A program made the translations under genes and the position numbers. Under the pieces are notes generated by a model. The model did no database searches, had not been told where the DNA came from, and saw only the letters and a program-made list of their open reading frames with translations. From positions 10,430,501 to 10,494,500 of the forward strand of contig CM070578.1 in NCBI GenBank assembly GCA_036346355.1: a DNA stretch of 64,000 nt, read 5' to 3'. This document shows positions 47,037 to 59,333 of the stretch, piece after piece; within the stretch, counting starts at the first letter, position 1, and every line of letters starts with the position of its first letter. Source of the stretch: Rhipidocladum racemiflorum (taxonomy: Eukaryota > Streptophyta > Magnoliopsida > Poales > Poaceae).

Positions 47037-47497
47037 TTCAATTTTTATCTACCCCTTCTCAAATCCTTCTCCATTTCTTCAAAAAATCTCTAAAACAAAA
47101 AAAATAAAAATTACTCCATAACAAACAAATTAACTGTTAACAAAAGCAATATTCATCCAAAAATATCTCTTGCCTTCCTTTTATGGTGTGTGTTGGAGGT
47201 GCAATTGTAACACCCCAATTTTCTTATTTTTGTATTTATTTATTATTTATTTCTGAGATTTTATTTGAAATCTTATGGTTAAAAAAAATAAACTCCCATA
47301 TCAACAAAATAAATAATAAATAAAATTAACAACATAAATGCCATGGAGCATTCTCGAAAAGAAATCTTCCGTTGAACTGTGTCCATGGCATTTACTACTC
47401 CACTAGTCATGCCGAAGCAAACCTGTTCCATTCCAACGTTGACGTTGCCCCTCACTAGTAACTCCAATTGCATTAACCCTACCACCATATCTCCCCC

Positions 47498-47506
47498 TAT
47501 ATAAAT
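47498..47506 (+). promoter_or_regulatory. TATA box of gene A
   Basis: TATATAAAT 82 bp before the start codon that ends the 5' leader of gene A. The same box occurs at 59334 for gene B. The sequence upstream is continuous, unlike in gene B. Confidence 0.75.
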
Positions 47507-47587
47507 CGCTGATCCTAACACAGGCAATAGTGCAAAAAGCCTCCAAAATACAGAAACACACAAAAAGCAACACCAGGCAAGTCCCAA

Positions 47588-47863
47588 ATGGCCCGGTTTG
47601 TCGTCATCGCGGCTTTCCTCCTGGCGGCCATGGCCATCTTGACGGGCCATGCCGTTGCCGGCCGTGCTTTGGACAAGAGGAGATGGCCGTGCATAGTCCC
47701 GCCTCCGAGCACCGCCGACGTTGAATTGTACGACCACCAAGAGGGTGGCCCTGCGGCCGACTCAGAGTCAGACGGTCGTGTTTTTGCTCACCACGGGAGC
47801 CAGCCGGATGACGATACCGTCGTATGTGACGATAAGCTCCCTATCTTTGGAGGAGGAGCATAG
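47588..47863 (+). CDS. Small secreted protein A (91 aa), tandem family
   Basis: Function unknown. Residues 1-24 form a clear signal peptide (MARFVVIAAFLLAAMAILTG, cleavage probably after HAVA), so the product should be secreted. The mature part begins GRALDKRRWPCIVPPP, is acidic (DSESDGR, PDDDTVVCDD), has two cysteines and ends LPIFGGGA. The dibasic KRR near the start could be a processing site. The glycine-rich tail and the GR after the signal peptide recall the small putative cell-wall proteins of plants, but I cannot place it in a named family. Intronless. A TATA box and an A-rich leader precede it, and the start is fixed by the conserved signal peptide shared with gene B. It has one of at least three loci in the array and is the copy with the undisturbed promoter. 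Confidence 0.82.
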   Translation: MARFVVIAAFLLAAMAILTGHAVAGRALDKRRWPCIVPPPSTADVELYDHQEGGPAADSESDGRVFAHHGSQPDDDTVVCDDKLPIFGGGA

Positions 47864-48058
47864 GTGTTGCCATAGACGAGTGCACCAACCTGCGGCCTTG
47901 AAAGATACATATAATACATTGGGATGAGTATAGACTATAGAAACGACTTCTAGTTGATACATCACCCTCTATCTGTGTCCGCAACATTCTCTACAGTAAA
48001 CTCAAGATTGAGTGTTCTTCATGGAGCTTTTTTCTTGTTTATTCCTTCTCTTTATGGC
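47864..48058. other. 3' flank of gene A, duplicated after gene B
   Basis: Close to 59724-59912 (TAGGTGTTGCCATAGACGAG, then ACATTGAGTGTT-like and TTATTCCTTCTC). It is probably 3' UTR. The similarity ends abruptly at about 48058. Confidence 0.65.
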
Positions 48059-50496
48059 TACCGCCGGTCGGCAGATTGTCTGCCGGCTACCGAGTGACGG
48101 ATGCGCGGTTCGCACCCGCCGGCCACCGATCACCTCAAATTTACTACATCGATCGGTATAGAGTAATAAAAATACCTTTAATAAATTAACAACTAGATCT
48201 AATCTTTACTCCCCACTGTATATTACCAATATAATACAATACTCTGTAAAATCTCTTAATTGAAACCCATATTATTCGCTTGCTATCTATAACTGAAAGA
48301 TCTTTCGGACGAATCGTGTGTCTACTCGGACTTCGGGACAGTGCAAGGATGCAGCAAGACTCAAATGATTGAGTTGTTCCAAGCTGCCCACTGGATCAGT
48401 TCATTTTCTTAGCCGCTTATCGGGACACACTTCAATTACGGCTTCCAAGTTCTATGTGCTTACTCTACACATACAAGAACCATTTTGAGCAGAATCTATA
48501 CTAAATTAACAATATTTGCTTCATTTGTAATGAGAATGAACCAAATAGATAACACAATGGTCGATGCATGACGCTCTATCATACCCTCGTAAACACAACC
48601 AGATGTATTCAGGATAGATATAGCTAGGCTACGGGTCAGCTTTTAAACCACTGTAAGATATCTCGGATTTAATCACGTTTAGTCTTAACCCGGTGTACAG
48701 CTTAAACACTCTCAAAACAAGTCTAAGCTGGTGTTTAACGATATATGGCGCATATATACGTCGACTTAGAGTTTTCTATGGCATATCTATACGCCGTCCT
48801 AAATAGAATAGTTTAGGGCATTTATAAACATCGGGATACATCCTACTGCGGCGTGTATATACGTCGAGGAACTTTGGTCTAGTAGGGTGTTTATAAATGC
48901 CTTTATTAGAATTTACCTTGGCATTTATAAATACCATAGAAAATTCAGTCTAAGATGGCATTTATAGACGCCGTAGACAATCAACTGTTGTATTTAGATG
49001 AAATGAGCAGGAGCCCAAAACAGTCTAGGCACGAGTTTCTTTGGTGGATCAACCAGCCATCTTCTCCCACAAATCTATTGCCACACCAGCACTTCCTCCT
49101 TGCGCCGCACTAGCTTCTTCCCCCAAATCCCTCACGCCCCCTGCTGCCTCCGGCGCCCCTGCTCCCTCCTCTAACCCTGCTCGAGCCGGTGCTCCTGCTC
49201 CTCTCCTCTGCCCCTCTTGCCGTTGTCCACTCCTCCGCCCCTGCTCCTTCCTCTGTCCCTACTCGAGCTAGCGCTCCTGCTCCACTCCTCCGCCCCTGCT
49301 CCATCTAGCGCTCCCGCTCCCTCCTCCGCCCCACTTGCCGCTGTTCACTCCTTCGGTCGGCCCTACCTGCGCAATAAGTGTATATATTAATTTCACAATG
49401 GGAAGCATCAAACATCTTACTGCACCCTCCCTGCTGCCTGGACGCCTTCCCTCCTCCCAACTGTGCCCTCCTTGTTGCCTGGATGATGGTGATGGACTGA
49501 AGGTCTTGTTTTTTTTTTTGTGGGGTTTCTGGATTTAGATCGTGGGTTCGACTTTGAGGGGTCTCAGATGCGGGATTTGAGGGCGATGGTGATGCGTTTG
49601 GGGGTCTGGTCTTGGTGATTCCATGCGTCTAGGGTCACTATTCTGATGGGGTTTGAGTTGGGTTTGAGGGTTCTTAAGGGTTTTAAGGTTGTTGAATCGA
49701 GGGTTCCTGTCAGGATTTTCTGCGGATAAGACATACCCGGTTTGCCAGTTTTCAGGTATGAACCTCCTTTTGCATGTAGTAGGCAAGAACATTAGGATTT
49801 GACCTATGTGACATGGCAGGACAGGCTAACATCCATCTGGTAGGCAAGAACATTAGGATCTTCTGGATGTGTATGAATCAATCGAATCAAGGCAAGAACA
49901 TTAGGATTTGGCCTATGTGACATGACAGGGCATGCTAACATGTGGTAGGCGTTGTACAAGTTCATGCCTGGAAACAGGCAAACCGGGTATGACTCATACC
50001 CGGAATTCCGTGAGTTCGAGCAAAAAAACCATACTCGGTTTTTAAAAAACTGGGTATTGATTTTTAAAATTGAAAATAAGTTATATCCAGTTTTTGAAAA
50101 TCTGAATACGCAATAACCATAATTGGAAATTTTGGGTATTCAAAACCGAAATTTCAAATTCTGTGTATGATTGGTTTTTCTGTAAATACGTGAAAATGTT
50201 GTATTGTTTTGTGAATACAGATCAGATCTTTGTATCAAATACAAAACGACACGGGCGGAACAGAAGACGACGAAACGCGCACGTAACCGCTTCCAACCGG
50301 GGGAAAGTGAGTCGATGGAGCGGAAACGCACGAGCGGCAGAGGAGGCTGAGTAACACGTGGGCGCTTGCCAACTGCGCCTGCGTGCATGGGGTACGGCCA
50401 GCTGGGGGCCTGCAAAGCCGCTCGGTGGCTCCTGAGCTGGAGAGGCTCTAGGTCTCCCTGCCGATTGATCAGACCAGTGATTACATGCGGCCTGTT
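48059..50496. other. Intergenic DNA with a CACTA-like minisatellite
   Basis: At about 48736-48985 there are six or so diverged units of 40-55 bp around GGCATTTATA(A/G)A(C/T)GCC. They resemble subterminal repeats of CACTA elements, but no CACTA ends are seen. 49750-49945 has three copies of GGCAAGAACATTAGGAT, and 49722-50010 has repeated ACCCGGTTTGCC / GGCAAACCGGGT. ORFs near 49.0-49.3 kb are composition artefacts. No gene. Confidence 0.45.
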
Positions 50497-51050
50497 TAGG
50501 GTATATACAATAAGGTCATCTTAGTTAGTTTTTAGTTTATATACATTAGTTTTAGTTTATATGGAAGAGAGAGAAAATAAAAAAGAAGAGAGCTTACTCT
50601 TATTTAATAGTCAGTTTTGTATGAGAGTATATGTAGATTATTTATATACAAGAGAGAAAATATAGTTATTGCACAACATCTAAGGCTCTGTTTGGTAACT
50701 TGGAACCGGACTGTTTCTACTAGAATCTAGGAGAAACCCAACCAAACGGGTTAAAATTCGGAACGATTCTCCTCGGAACGTTTCTTCTTTTTCCACGCTG
50801 TAGCCGAATCGCCCTCAACCCCGTTCCACCCTGATTCACAAAATCCAGACAGCTAGCCAAACGGTTTCCAGTGATTCTAATTCTACCTTAAATGTTTCTA
50901 CCAAGAATCTGGAACCGTTTTCGTTTCTACTAGAATCTGGAACCGTACCAAACAGGATTTAAATATAACTTTTAGAAATAGTTATTATACAAACTGATTT
51001 TTAGTTTACTATTACAATGTAGTAAATTTTACTTTTGTACTTGTTCTTAG
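50497..51050. mobile_element. MITE-like repeat with a Tourist MITE nested inside
   Basis: The outer element is a relative of 17311-17554. Its right end GTACTTGTTCTTA is the inverse of that copy's left end. A 276-bp Tourist/PIF-like MITE sits inside at 50684-50959 (GGCTCTGTTTGG...CCAAACAGGATT) with a TAA target duplication at 50681-50683 and 50960-50962. Confidence 0.7.
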
Positions 51051-51096
51051 GGCCGAACTCTGTATCCTCTAGTCGGCCTGGACTTTTATTTATTAA

Positions 51097-51099
<3 letters not shown>

Positions 51100-51150
<51 letters not shown>
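51100..51150. repeat. (TTA)n microsatellite
   Basis: About 17 uninterrupted TTA/ATT units. Confidence 0.95.
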
Positions 51151-51373
51151 TGCATAGGCCGAAGGTTAGTGCAGATTGTCCACAAGCCACATGTTTTTGT
51201 ACAGTTCACATTGTTCATTTCGGTAGGTTGAAATATAACAATCGAGAGGATTATTGGGTCGATGCAAGCTTGCGCATTTTGCACAAGAAAACACCCATGC
51301 ACTGTGCCGGTTATATAATCGTTACCTCTTCGAAAAAAAATTAGTGGCAGTGAACAACACGTTCTTCACCTTC

Positions 51374-51785
51374 TCAATTTTTATCTAACTTTTCTCAACT
51401 CCCATTTCCATTTCTTTAAAAATCTCTAACAAAAAATAAAAATTACTCTATAACAAACAAATTAACTATTAACAAATGCAATATTCATCGAAAAATACCT
51501 CTTTTCTTCCTTTTATGGTGTGTCTTGGAGGTGCCCAATTTTCTTATTTTTGTATTTATTTATTATTTATTTCTGAGATTTTATTTGAAATCATATGGTT
51601 AAAAATATTAAACTCCCGTATCGATAAAATAAATAATAAATAAAGTTAACAACACAAATGCCATGGAGCGTTCTCGAAAAGAAATCTTCTGTTGCACTGT
51701 GTCCATGGCATTTACTAGTCCACTGGTCATGCGGAAGCGAACCTGCTCCATTCCAACGTTGAAGTTGCCCCTCACTAGTAACTCC
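51374..51785 (+). promoter_or_regulatory. Displaced upstream promoter of gene B
   Basis: This block is collinear with 47037-47465, directly upstream of gene A's TATA box, including ATGCCATGGAGC, TCTCGAAAAGAAATCTTC and CCCCTCACTAGTAACTCC. The Copia element begins at 51786, so the block is now 7.5 kb from its own core promoter. Confidence 0.85.
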
Positions 51786-54314
51786 TGTTAGGAAACCAAT
51801 TGACGTATCCTATATGGACTCTTCCTTATCTCTAAGCAGAACCGCTATATATAGGAGGCAGGGGGTCACCCCATTGTACACAAGCATACAGAATAATAAA
51901 GCAGACCCGTTCCTCCTCATATTGTGTCTCTCGCCCTCTCTCTCTCTGTTCTCCAACTTCAATCTATTAGGCAACCCCGGACTATTCGATAGCGAGGTTG
52001 TCTAACACGTTATCAGCACGAAGCTCTACTGCAGGAACAGATTGAAAGGTGAGAAAAAGAAAAGAAGCGAAGGATCGTCGACTACAACGAACATCTGCTA
52101 CCGGCGATTGATCGCCCGATCCGATCTGCAATCAAATCGCCATCAAGCCGGCATCCACTCGGATTGCCGAAAGAAAAGTCTTACGCGACTCTATCCTACG
52201 CGATAGTCTACCGGAGAATAGATCGAAAAGGTGAGAATGAGGATTGAATCTAATCGCTCGTTGAATCTATGCATGCATCTAATCTACGTGGCATGAAGCT
52301 ACGAATCTGTATTATTTTCTTTCGATTACTAATATACAGAGTATGAATGCATCTGCACGACATGAAATTGCACAATCGTAGCATGAAGCTACGATTCTCG
52401 ACCGACGACTTGAAGCCGTTCGCCGCGTACGGTCGCTTGGACCCAGCCGTTCCTTGGCTCGAAGCCCTCCATGGCCGAAACGCCGCAATTTTACAGAGGT
52501 AGCACGAAGCTACAGTAAAGAAAAATAGCTATGGCCGTAGTCACCGAACACCACTGCGCGGGTCTGAAGCGTCGTAGTCTCCGCCGGCCACGCAGCGCCG
52601 CGCCGCCTGGTGCCTCGACTCCACGTGCACGAAGCCACCGAGGAGCACCCGAAACACCAGCGCCCGGCTGGCTCGGCACGAAGCCATCGTCTGGTGGTCA
52701 TAATCCGGCGGCCAGCGGCACAAAGCCGCCCACTGCGCGTTGGGCGGCTCTGCGGCAGACCTTTGCCGCTTGCGCCCGCATGAAGCGTGTTATTGCAGCC
52801 GCCGCGCTGCCCGACCGCCACCAGGTATCGCGTCGAATTCTGGCCGGCTGCCGGTGCCGCGATCAAGCCGCCCGCCCGTCGGACGGCGCCGCCAGCTCCT
52901 CTACTTCCCCCACGCGCCCCGGCCAGCTCGATCTGTCCCGATTGAAGTGGGCGAGTCCCATCTGCGCCCCGCGATGCCTGGCAGCCGGCAACCCAGCGCA
53001 TACATGCCACGGCCAAAGGCTGCTCGCCGTAGCAGCCGGCTCGAAGGCCAGCCCTTGCGCGTGGCGCCTAGCCATCGCCCCGGCTCGGTTTCTGCACACG
53101 GCCGCCTGGATCCACCGCCGAGGAGGCAAGCATCGCAGCACCTCACTGGTTTTCTCCGTTGGACTTGAAGTCCTGGAACAATGGGAAAGGACCTGAAGTC
53201 CACAAAATCAGGAAAGGACACGAAGTCCAGGAAGTGGCATTGAAACCAACGAGCATTGAGTGGTGCACGTGGTGGGGGGGCAAGGGGAAATTACCCCTTT
53301 GCCCCCTAGTTTGATTCCCTTTTGGTTGTTTTTTTTTCTTTTCTCTCTGAATTATTAATCAATTTGAAAAATAGAAAAACAAAATATGAAAATTCTTAGA
53401 AAATTACAGAAAATTTATGGTTCTGTTTTTATTTTGTACTTAGCCTTATTTTCTGCATCTATGAATTTTTACATGAATTTTTACAATAATTGCCCTATTT
53501 AGAATACCGGAAATTCATTAGAATTTATTTTTCGCATTTTGAATTTATGATTTGTGCAATTATTGTTTATTATAAATTCATGAATTGTGCAATTATTGTT
53601 CTGTTCCATGCATTATATTTATTGCCTTAATATAGTTCATGAGAAATTGAAGTACGCCGCACGAAGCGGCCACCGTCGCGCCAAGAAGGCCGACGCGCAT
53701 GGAATTGAATGCGCCGCGTGCATGAAGCCGCGCTAAACCAATCGCACGAAGCCGATCGTGCATATGAATCTGATCGCTTGCGCGAAGCCGATCACCTACA
53801 TGCACAAAACTGTATTTCTGAATATTTATGAATCTGTGTATATATGAATCTTGCAGTTATGAATTATGTATTTATGAATTATATATTTATAAATCTTATA
53901 TTTATGAATTATGTACTTATGAATCCTACATTTATGAATCTTGCACCTATGAATCTTGTATTTATGAATCTTGAAATTATTGTTTTCTTTTAGTTTACTG
54001 GATATTCATGAGAATTTGATTTATGCATTTATGAATTTTTGCAACCACTCTCTATTAGATTACACGAAGTAATCTAATGAAAGAATCCTATGAATATGTA
54101 AATACCTGGCATTGTCATATGTGAGTTTTGAGAAACTGGCCCGAATGGTCAGAACTATCTCACATGGGCATCAAATGTGAAGATCGTGCTTATGAGCAAG
54201 AAGCTCTGAATTGCCATCGGTTTAGGGTCCTCGAAGGATAAGTAACCTACTGCCGAGCAAAACGATCAAGTTTTGTACTCCCCAAGTATCACTTTTCAGC
54301 CACTGTGAAGAATG

Positions 54315-55860
54315 AATACATGGCTGAGGTGAGTACACTTGAGTTACGGACTGCACTTCAGAAGCAGTTCGAGAAGCTCAAGTCCACCATCTTGCTCCAA
54401 GCACAGCAAGATTGGGTTCGCCAGAAGTTTGCACGCTACAGAACAGTGGTTGTTAATGAATTTTGAATAATGAATTGTAAGCTCTCGAAGAGCATACATT
54501 TTTTTTTCTCATGAATAGAATTTCAATTTATTATTTATTCCAGTATTCTATATTTTTAAGCAATATTTGAATTACTTTGCCACTATATGATTAGAATTAT
54601 ATTTCTTTTCATTGAGAAATTGTGTAGCGCCCAAATAGAGGAGATATGCATTGTTGATAGTGGCAGAACAAATACCATCTTAAGAGAGTCGAAATACTTC
54701 CAGATGATCACGAAGAACGCTGGAAGAATTACGACAATCGCAAGAAGCGATACGCATATAATAGGCTCAGGAAGAGCCACAATTATATTGCCAATAGGGT
54801 ACAACTTTGGTAATTAAAGAAGCCATTTTTGTATCCTGAATCAACACGCACTCTTTTAAGTTTCAAAGATATCCGCGCCAATGGGTTTCACGTAGAAACC
54901 AATGAAGAAAATGGCAAAAAGCATTTGTGCATTATGAAGCACGCGGTATATGAAAAATGGTATTAGAAAAATATTCCTCATATAAATTTGGGTTGTACTA
55001 CACGAGAATAAATGCACACGCAGTGTATACTTCTTTAGAAGCTCTGAATTATTTCTTTATAGCATTGTATATTTAGGTCATCCTGGTCATACATTGATGA
55101 GAAACATAGTTAACAGCTCATAAGGTCATGGCATTAATGTTAAAAATTTTCCAAATCATAAAGATTTTGTGTGCCATGCATGTGCCACCGGGAAATTAAT
55201 AACTAGACCCTCTGTTATGAAAGTGCAACATGAAATCCCTGCATTCCTGGAACGCATTCAGGGGGATATTTGCGGTCCGATTCAGCCCTTGTCGGGGCCG
55301 TTTCGATATTTTATGGTGCTCATTGATGCTTCCTCGAAATGGTCGCATACATGTTTGCTGTCAACAAGGAATCATGCATTCGCAAAGCTGATCTCGCAGA
55401 TCATCAGAATTAAGAATGCTTTTCCTGATCATCGCGTGAAGTCCATTCGAATGGACAATGCCGGTGAATTTACTTCCAAGGCATTTGATGATTATTACAC
55501 AAATGATCGAATAACCGTTGAGCACTGCATCGCATGTCCATACGCCAAAATGGACTAGTGAAGCACTAATAAAGAGGATTAAGTTCATTGCCGGACCGCT
55601 CTTGCAGAAGTTGTAACTTGCCCAACACTTGTTGGGGACATGCGATCTGCACGCAAAGAAGACTCATCAATTATAGACCATCGGCCTACAACATCCATTC
55701 ACCAATGCAATTAGTGCAAGGGGTCATCCAGAAGATTTCCCATCTTAGAAAATTCGGTTGTATAGTATATGTACCCATACCACCCCACAGCGGACTGCAA
55801 TGGGCCCTCTCCGCAAGTCTGGGATATACATTGGTTATGAGAGTGCATCCATAATCAGGT
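54315..55860 (+). pseudogene. Copia gag, protease and integrase fragments
   Basis: A gag piece (about 54315-54466) shows QKQFEKLKSTILLQAQQDWV and stops. A protease piece (54587-54817) has the IVDSGRTNTILRESKYF active-site region and stops. The integrase begins near 55070 with the zinc-binding part (HPGHTLMRN, an in-frame stop, then CHACATGK). It continues in an open frame at 55169-55558 with DICGPI and MDNAGEF, holding the first two acidic residues, and stops. The remainder is in other frames (55588-55854, HLRKFGCIVYV). No functional integrase can be made from this copy. Confidence 0.8.
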
Positions 55861-56052
55861 ATTTGGAACCCATGACTCGATACTTGCATACACCGATTCA
55901 CGATCGTATCTTTGACGAGGACCGTTTCCGTCATTAGGGGAGAGAATCAACCATTGGATGAAAAATGCCGGAAATAATATGGCATTCCACCGATCCCCGC
56001 ACATGACCCTCGCACTAATGAAGCAAATCAAGAAGTCCGTAAGATAATTGAT

Positions 56053-57805
56053 TTGCGTAATTTAGCAAATGAATCGCTCGATCATTTTTGTGATCTGAAG
56101 AGCGTGGTTAAGTCGCATGTACCCGCAAGAAATGCACCAGAGAGGGTGGAAATACCTAAGAAAGCAGAAGGTATCCCTCATCCTGTTCAGAGGCCTCAAA
56201 GAAAAAGAACAGGAAATCTGGCTTCTCAAACCCAAAGTACCCGGAGACGTCTGGGGAAAACTGGGCAAGAGGACTTACCACAGCCAATCACGAAAATGCC
56301 CCAAAGCAAGAAGGGGAGCCAGTTGAGACCTAGCACTGGAAAGAAGCCTGTGGAAAAGGCAATTCCAGATCTGAACCTTCCATTGGAAGAAGCCGCCGGA
56401 AATAATGTGTGCGCACACATTGGCGGAGAAAAACTAAAGGAACTTGCTCCTGGAATGGGAAATAGCAATGAAGAGCAAGTAGAAGTGCACGAAGCACCCC
56501 ATGATGAAATGGCCATAAACTTTGTAATAACGGGAGAATCAATGAATAGAGCAACAGCCAATGTCGATGCATACTTTGCAAAGAAGATTGCCACGATCAT
56601 TAATCATGATCCCGAGCCCGCATCTCTCGCAGAGTGCAAGAAAAGGCTCGATTGGGAAGAATGGAAGAAGGCAATCACTGCAGAGTTAGTCTCTCTGAAC
56701 AAAAGAGAGGTGTTTGGGCCTGTGTGCCGCACGCCTCCCCATATAAACCCTATGGGTCACAAATGGATTTTTGTTCGGAAGAGGAATGAAAACAATGAAG
56801 TTGTAAGGTACAAGGCAAGGCTTGTCGCTCAAGGTTTCACTCAACGTCCAGGGGTTGATTATGAAGAAACCTATTCTCCGGTCATGGGCGGAATTACCTT
56901 TAGATACTTGATCTCAATGGCAATCAACTTGAAGTTGAGAATGAAGCTAATGGATGTTGTCACAGCATATTTGTATGGAAACTTGGATTCGGAGATATAC
57001 ATGAAAGTACCGGAAGGTATCCCCATCCCGAACCAAGACAGAGCAAACAGAAACCTATACAGTGTGAAATTGGAGAAATCACTGTATGGGCTGAAACAGT
57101 CAGGAAGAATGTGGTACAATCGCTTGAGTAACTTTCTTTGCAAGAAAGGCTACACGAACAGCGAAGATTGTCCATGTGTATTTATACAACGATCCCCGAA
57201 TGGATTTTGTATAATCTCCGTCTATGTAGATGACTTGAACATCATTGGGACGAATGAAGAAATTGAAGAAGCATGCACATACTTGAAGTCTGAATTTGAA
57301 ATGAAAGACTTGGGTAAAACCGAGTTCTGTTTAGGCTTGCAGCTTGAACATGTCCAAGGCGGAATCTTGGTACACCAATCTTCCTACACGCAGAAAGTGT
57401 TGGAGAGATTTGGTTTTGAGAAGGCATACCCCGCAAAGACCCCAATGGTCGGAAGGTCACTCCAAGCAGACCTAGACCCATACAGGCCTAGAGAAGAGGG
57501 GGAGGAAGTCTTGGGAGCGAAATTCCCATATTTGAGTGCAATTGGAGCACTCATGTACCTTGCGAATAGCACTAGGCCGGACATTGCGTTCGCCGTGAAT
57601 TTGCTAGCACGGTACAGTGCAGAACCCACCAAAAGGCATTGGAAAGGGGTTAAGGACGTCTTCCGTTACCTCCAAGGAAGCAAAGGTCTCGGTTTGTTCT
57701 ATAGAAAGAACAATGAATTGAATTTGGTGGGCTATGCCGATGCTGGGTACCTATCGGACCCGCATACTGGAAAGTCACAAACCGGGTATGTTTTCCTTTG
57801 CGGTG
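56053..57805 (+). pseudogene. Copia reverse transcriptase with truncated RNase H
   Basis: One open frame covers the reverse transcriptase: RLDWEEWKKAI, GHKWIFVRKR, ARLVAQGFTQRPGVDYEETY, SLYGLKQSGRMWYNRL, and YVDD at 57222-57233. The RNase H start follows (YADAGYLSDP, then SQTGYVF). The frame enters a solo LTR at 57806, so its last 56 codons (to 57975) are LTR-derived and RNase H is cut. The polymerase core looks intact but is not expressed as a normal polyprotein because of the upstream stops. Confidence 0.88.
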
Positions 57806-58372
57806 TGACGGGTACCCAGGCCATGGGTACCCCCAGCGGCCCGAAAAGGCGCGTGGGCCGAACCAGGCCGGTCGGGGCCCAAAGCCACGGCTGCCGAGGA
57901 AAAAACCGAAACCATGACCAAGTCAGCGAAATCCCTGAAGAAGCGACAGCATTTATTGCGTATCGAGCGCATTAAATGCTGGCCGTAATATTGATGACGC
58001 AGCGGCACAAGTCCCCTACTCTCGCATTTACTACGAGCGGCGCAGCAACTACGCCGACCGCCAGCGAGGCAAGGAGCCACGGCCAGTCCCATCAGCCCGC
58101 CACTTGCGGGCGGTAAGAGCACAGTCTTTTTTCTCTTTTTTAAGCAACAATGTAACCTCCCTCCTCGCCTATATAAAGGGGGAGGGAGCGAGCATGTAAA
58201 ACAACGGACAACCGAGGAATCAATACAATCAAACCCACACGAACTGGAGTAGGGACGTTCAGCCCGAACCAGTATACATCTTGTGCTCACCCGAGTAAGC
58301 CGTCGAGGAGAGGGAGCGTGCACCCCCCTCTTACCTATACAAATTCATTGGCCGGTGCTCGAAACACCGACA
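57806..58372. mobile_element. Solo LTR inside the Copia RNase H
   Basis: 567 bp, starting TGACGGGTACCC and ending CACCGACA, with a perfect 5-bp target duplication CGGTG at 57801-57805 and 58373-58377. It has CCTATATAAAGG at about 58168, a likely LTR TATA box. It differs in sequence from the host's LTRs and is probably from a Gypsy element. Confidence 0.9.
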
Positions 58373-58826
58373 CGGTGGAACAGCAATTTTGTGGAAGTCA
58401 TCAAAGCAGACTCTTGTCTCGACGTCGACAAACCACTCAGAAATAATTGCCTAGTATGAAGCCTCTCGAGAATGTGCATGGCTTCGAAGAATGGTTCACC
58501 ACATCCAGAAGTCATGTGGTTTGAACATGGAACAAACCCCCACCATTATCTATGAAGATAATGCAGCTTGTGTTGCTCAAGTGCAAATGGGATATGTGAA
58601 AAGTAACCTCACAAAGCATATCAACCCCAAGTTTTTTTATGCTCATGAATTGCATAAGATGAACGAGATCAAAATACTGCATACTAAGTCGTGTGAAAAT
58701 CTCGCAGATTTATTCACTAAGTCACTCCCGGCATCTTCCTTTGGAAGATGTGTTAGAGGAATCGGAATGATGAGGCTTAGAGAAGTGCAGATTTCAGGGG
58801 GAGAATTTTCACATACTCCTACATAA
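58373..58826 (+). pseudogene. C-terminal RNase H remnant of the Copia element
   Basis: Continues the RNase H after the solo LTR: GTAILWKSSKQTLVSTSTNH, a stop and frame change near 58450, then open from 58491 with YEDNAACVAQVQMGY, KHINPKFFYAHEL and NLADLFTKSLP, the usual Copia pol end. Confidence 0.8.
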
Positions 58827-59333
58827 ATCTTGAACATGAAGTTTGAGTACCCAACGTGAATCTTGAAGATTAACATTGAAGTTTGGGTGGATTGTACTCT
58901 TTTCCTTAAGTAAGTTTTTCAATGAAGTTTTCTTACATAAGGTTTTTGATGAGGCAATCCGTGCAACACAGCAAGCGTTTGCTATGTACTCTTTCTCCAA
59001 TTATTTTTCCCACTGGGTTTTTATGGAGTTTTAATGAGGCATATGCATCTCGCAGTGAAGAGTCCAAGGGGGAGTGTTAGGAAACCAATTGACGTATCCT
59101 ATATGGACTCTTCCTTATCTCTAAGCAGAACCGCTATATATAGGAGGCAGGGGGTCACCCCATTGTACACAAGCATACAGAATAATAAAGCAGACCCGTT
59201 CCTCCTCATATTGTGTCTCTCGCCCTCTCTCTCTCTGTTCTCCAACTTCAATCTATTAGGCAACCCCGGACTATTCGATAGCGAGGTTGTCTAACAACTC
59301 CAATTGCATTAACCCTACCACCATACCTCCCCC

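Larger units (their letters stand above)
51786..59296 (+). mobile_element. Full-length but decayed Copia element with identical 222-bp LTRs
   Basis: LTRs at 51786-52007 and 59075-59296 are identical as read by eye. Both start TGTTAGGAAACC and contain CTATATATAGG. Target duplication ACTCC at 51781-51785 and 59297-59301. After the first LTR comes TTATCAGCACG, the likely primer-binding region; CAAGGGGGAG precedes the second. The leader (52008-54050) is GC-rich, then AT-rich with TTTATGAATCTTG repeats. Coding domains follow in the order gag, protease, integrase, reverse transcriptase/RNase H, as in Copia elements, but with several breaks and a nested solo LTR. It lies between gene B's upstream promoter and its TATA box. 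Confidence 0.93.

Noticed and set aside
47279..47740. 153-aa minus-strand ORF over gene A
   Set aside because: Antisense shadow of gene A and its leader. The frame is not kept in the gene B copy, where only 72 aa remain open.
49041..49304. Pro/Ala-rich 76-aa ORF
   Set aside because: Generated by CTCCTGCTCC-type low-complexity sequence.
52491..53221. GC-rich ORFs up to 221 aa
   Set aside because: They lie in the untranslated leader of the Copia element, and no gag or other domain is visible.
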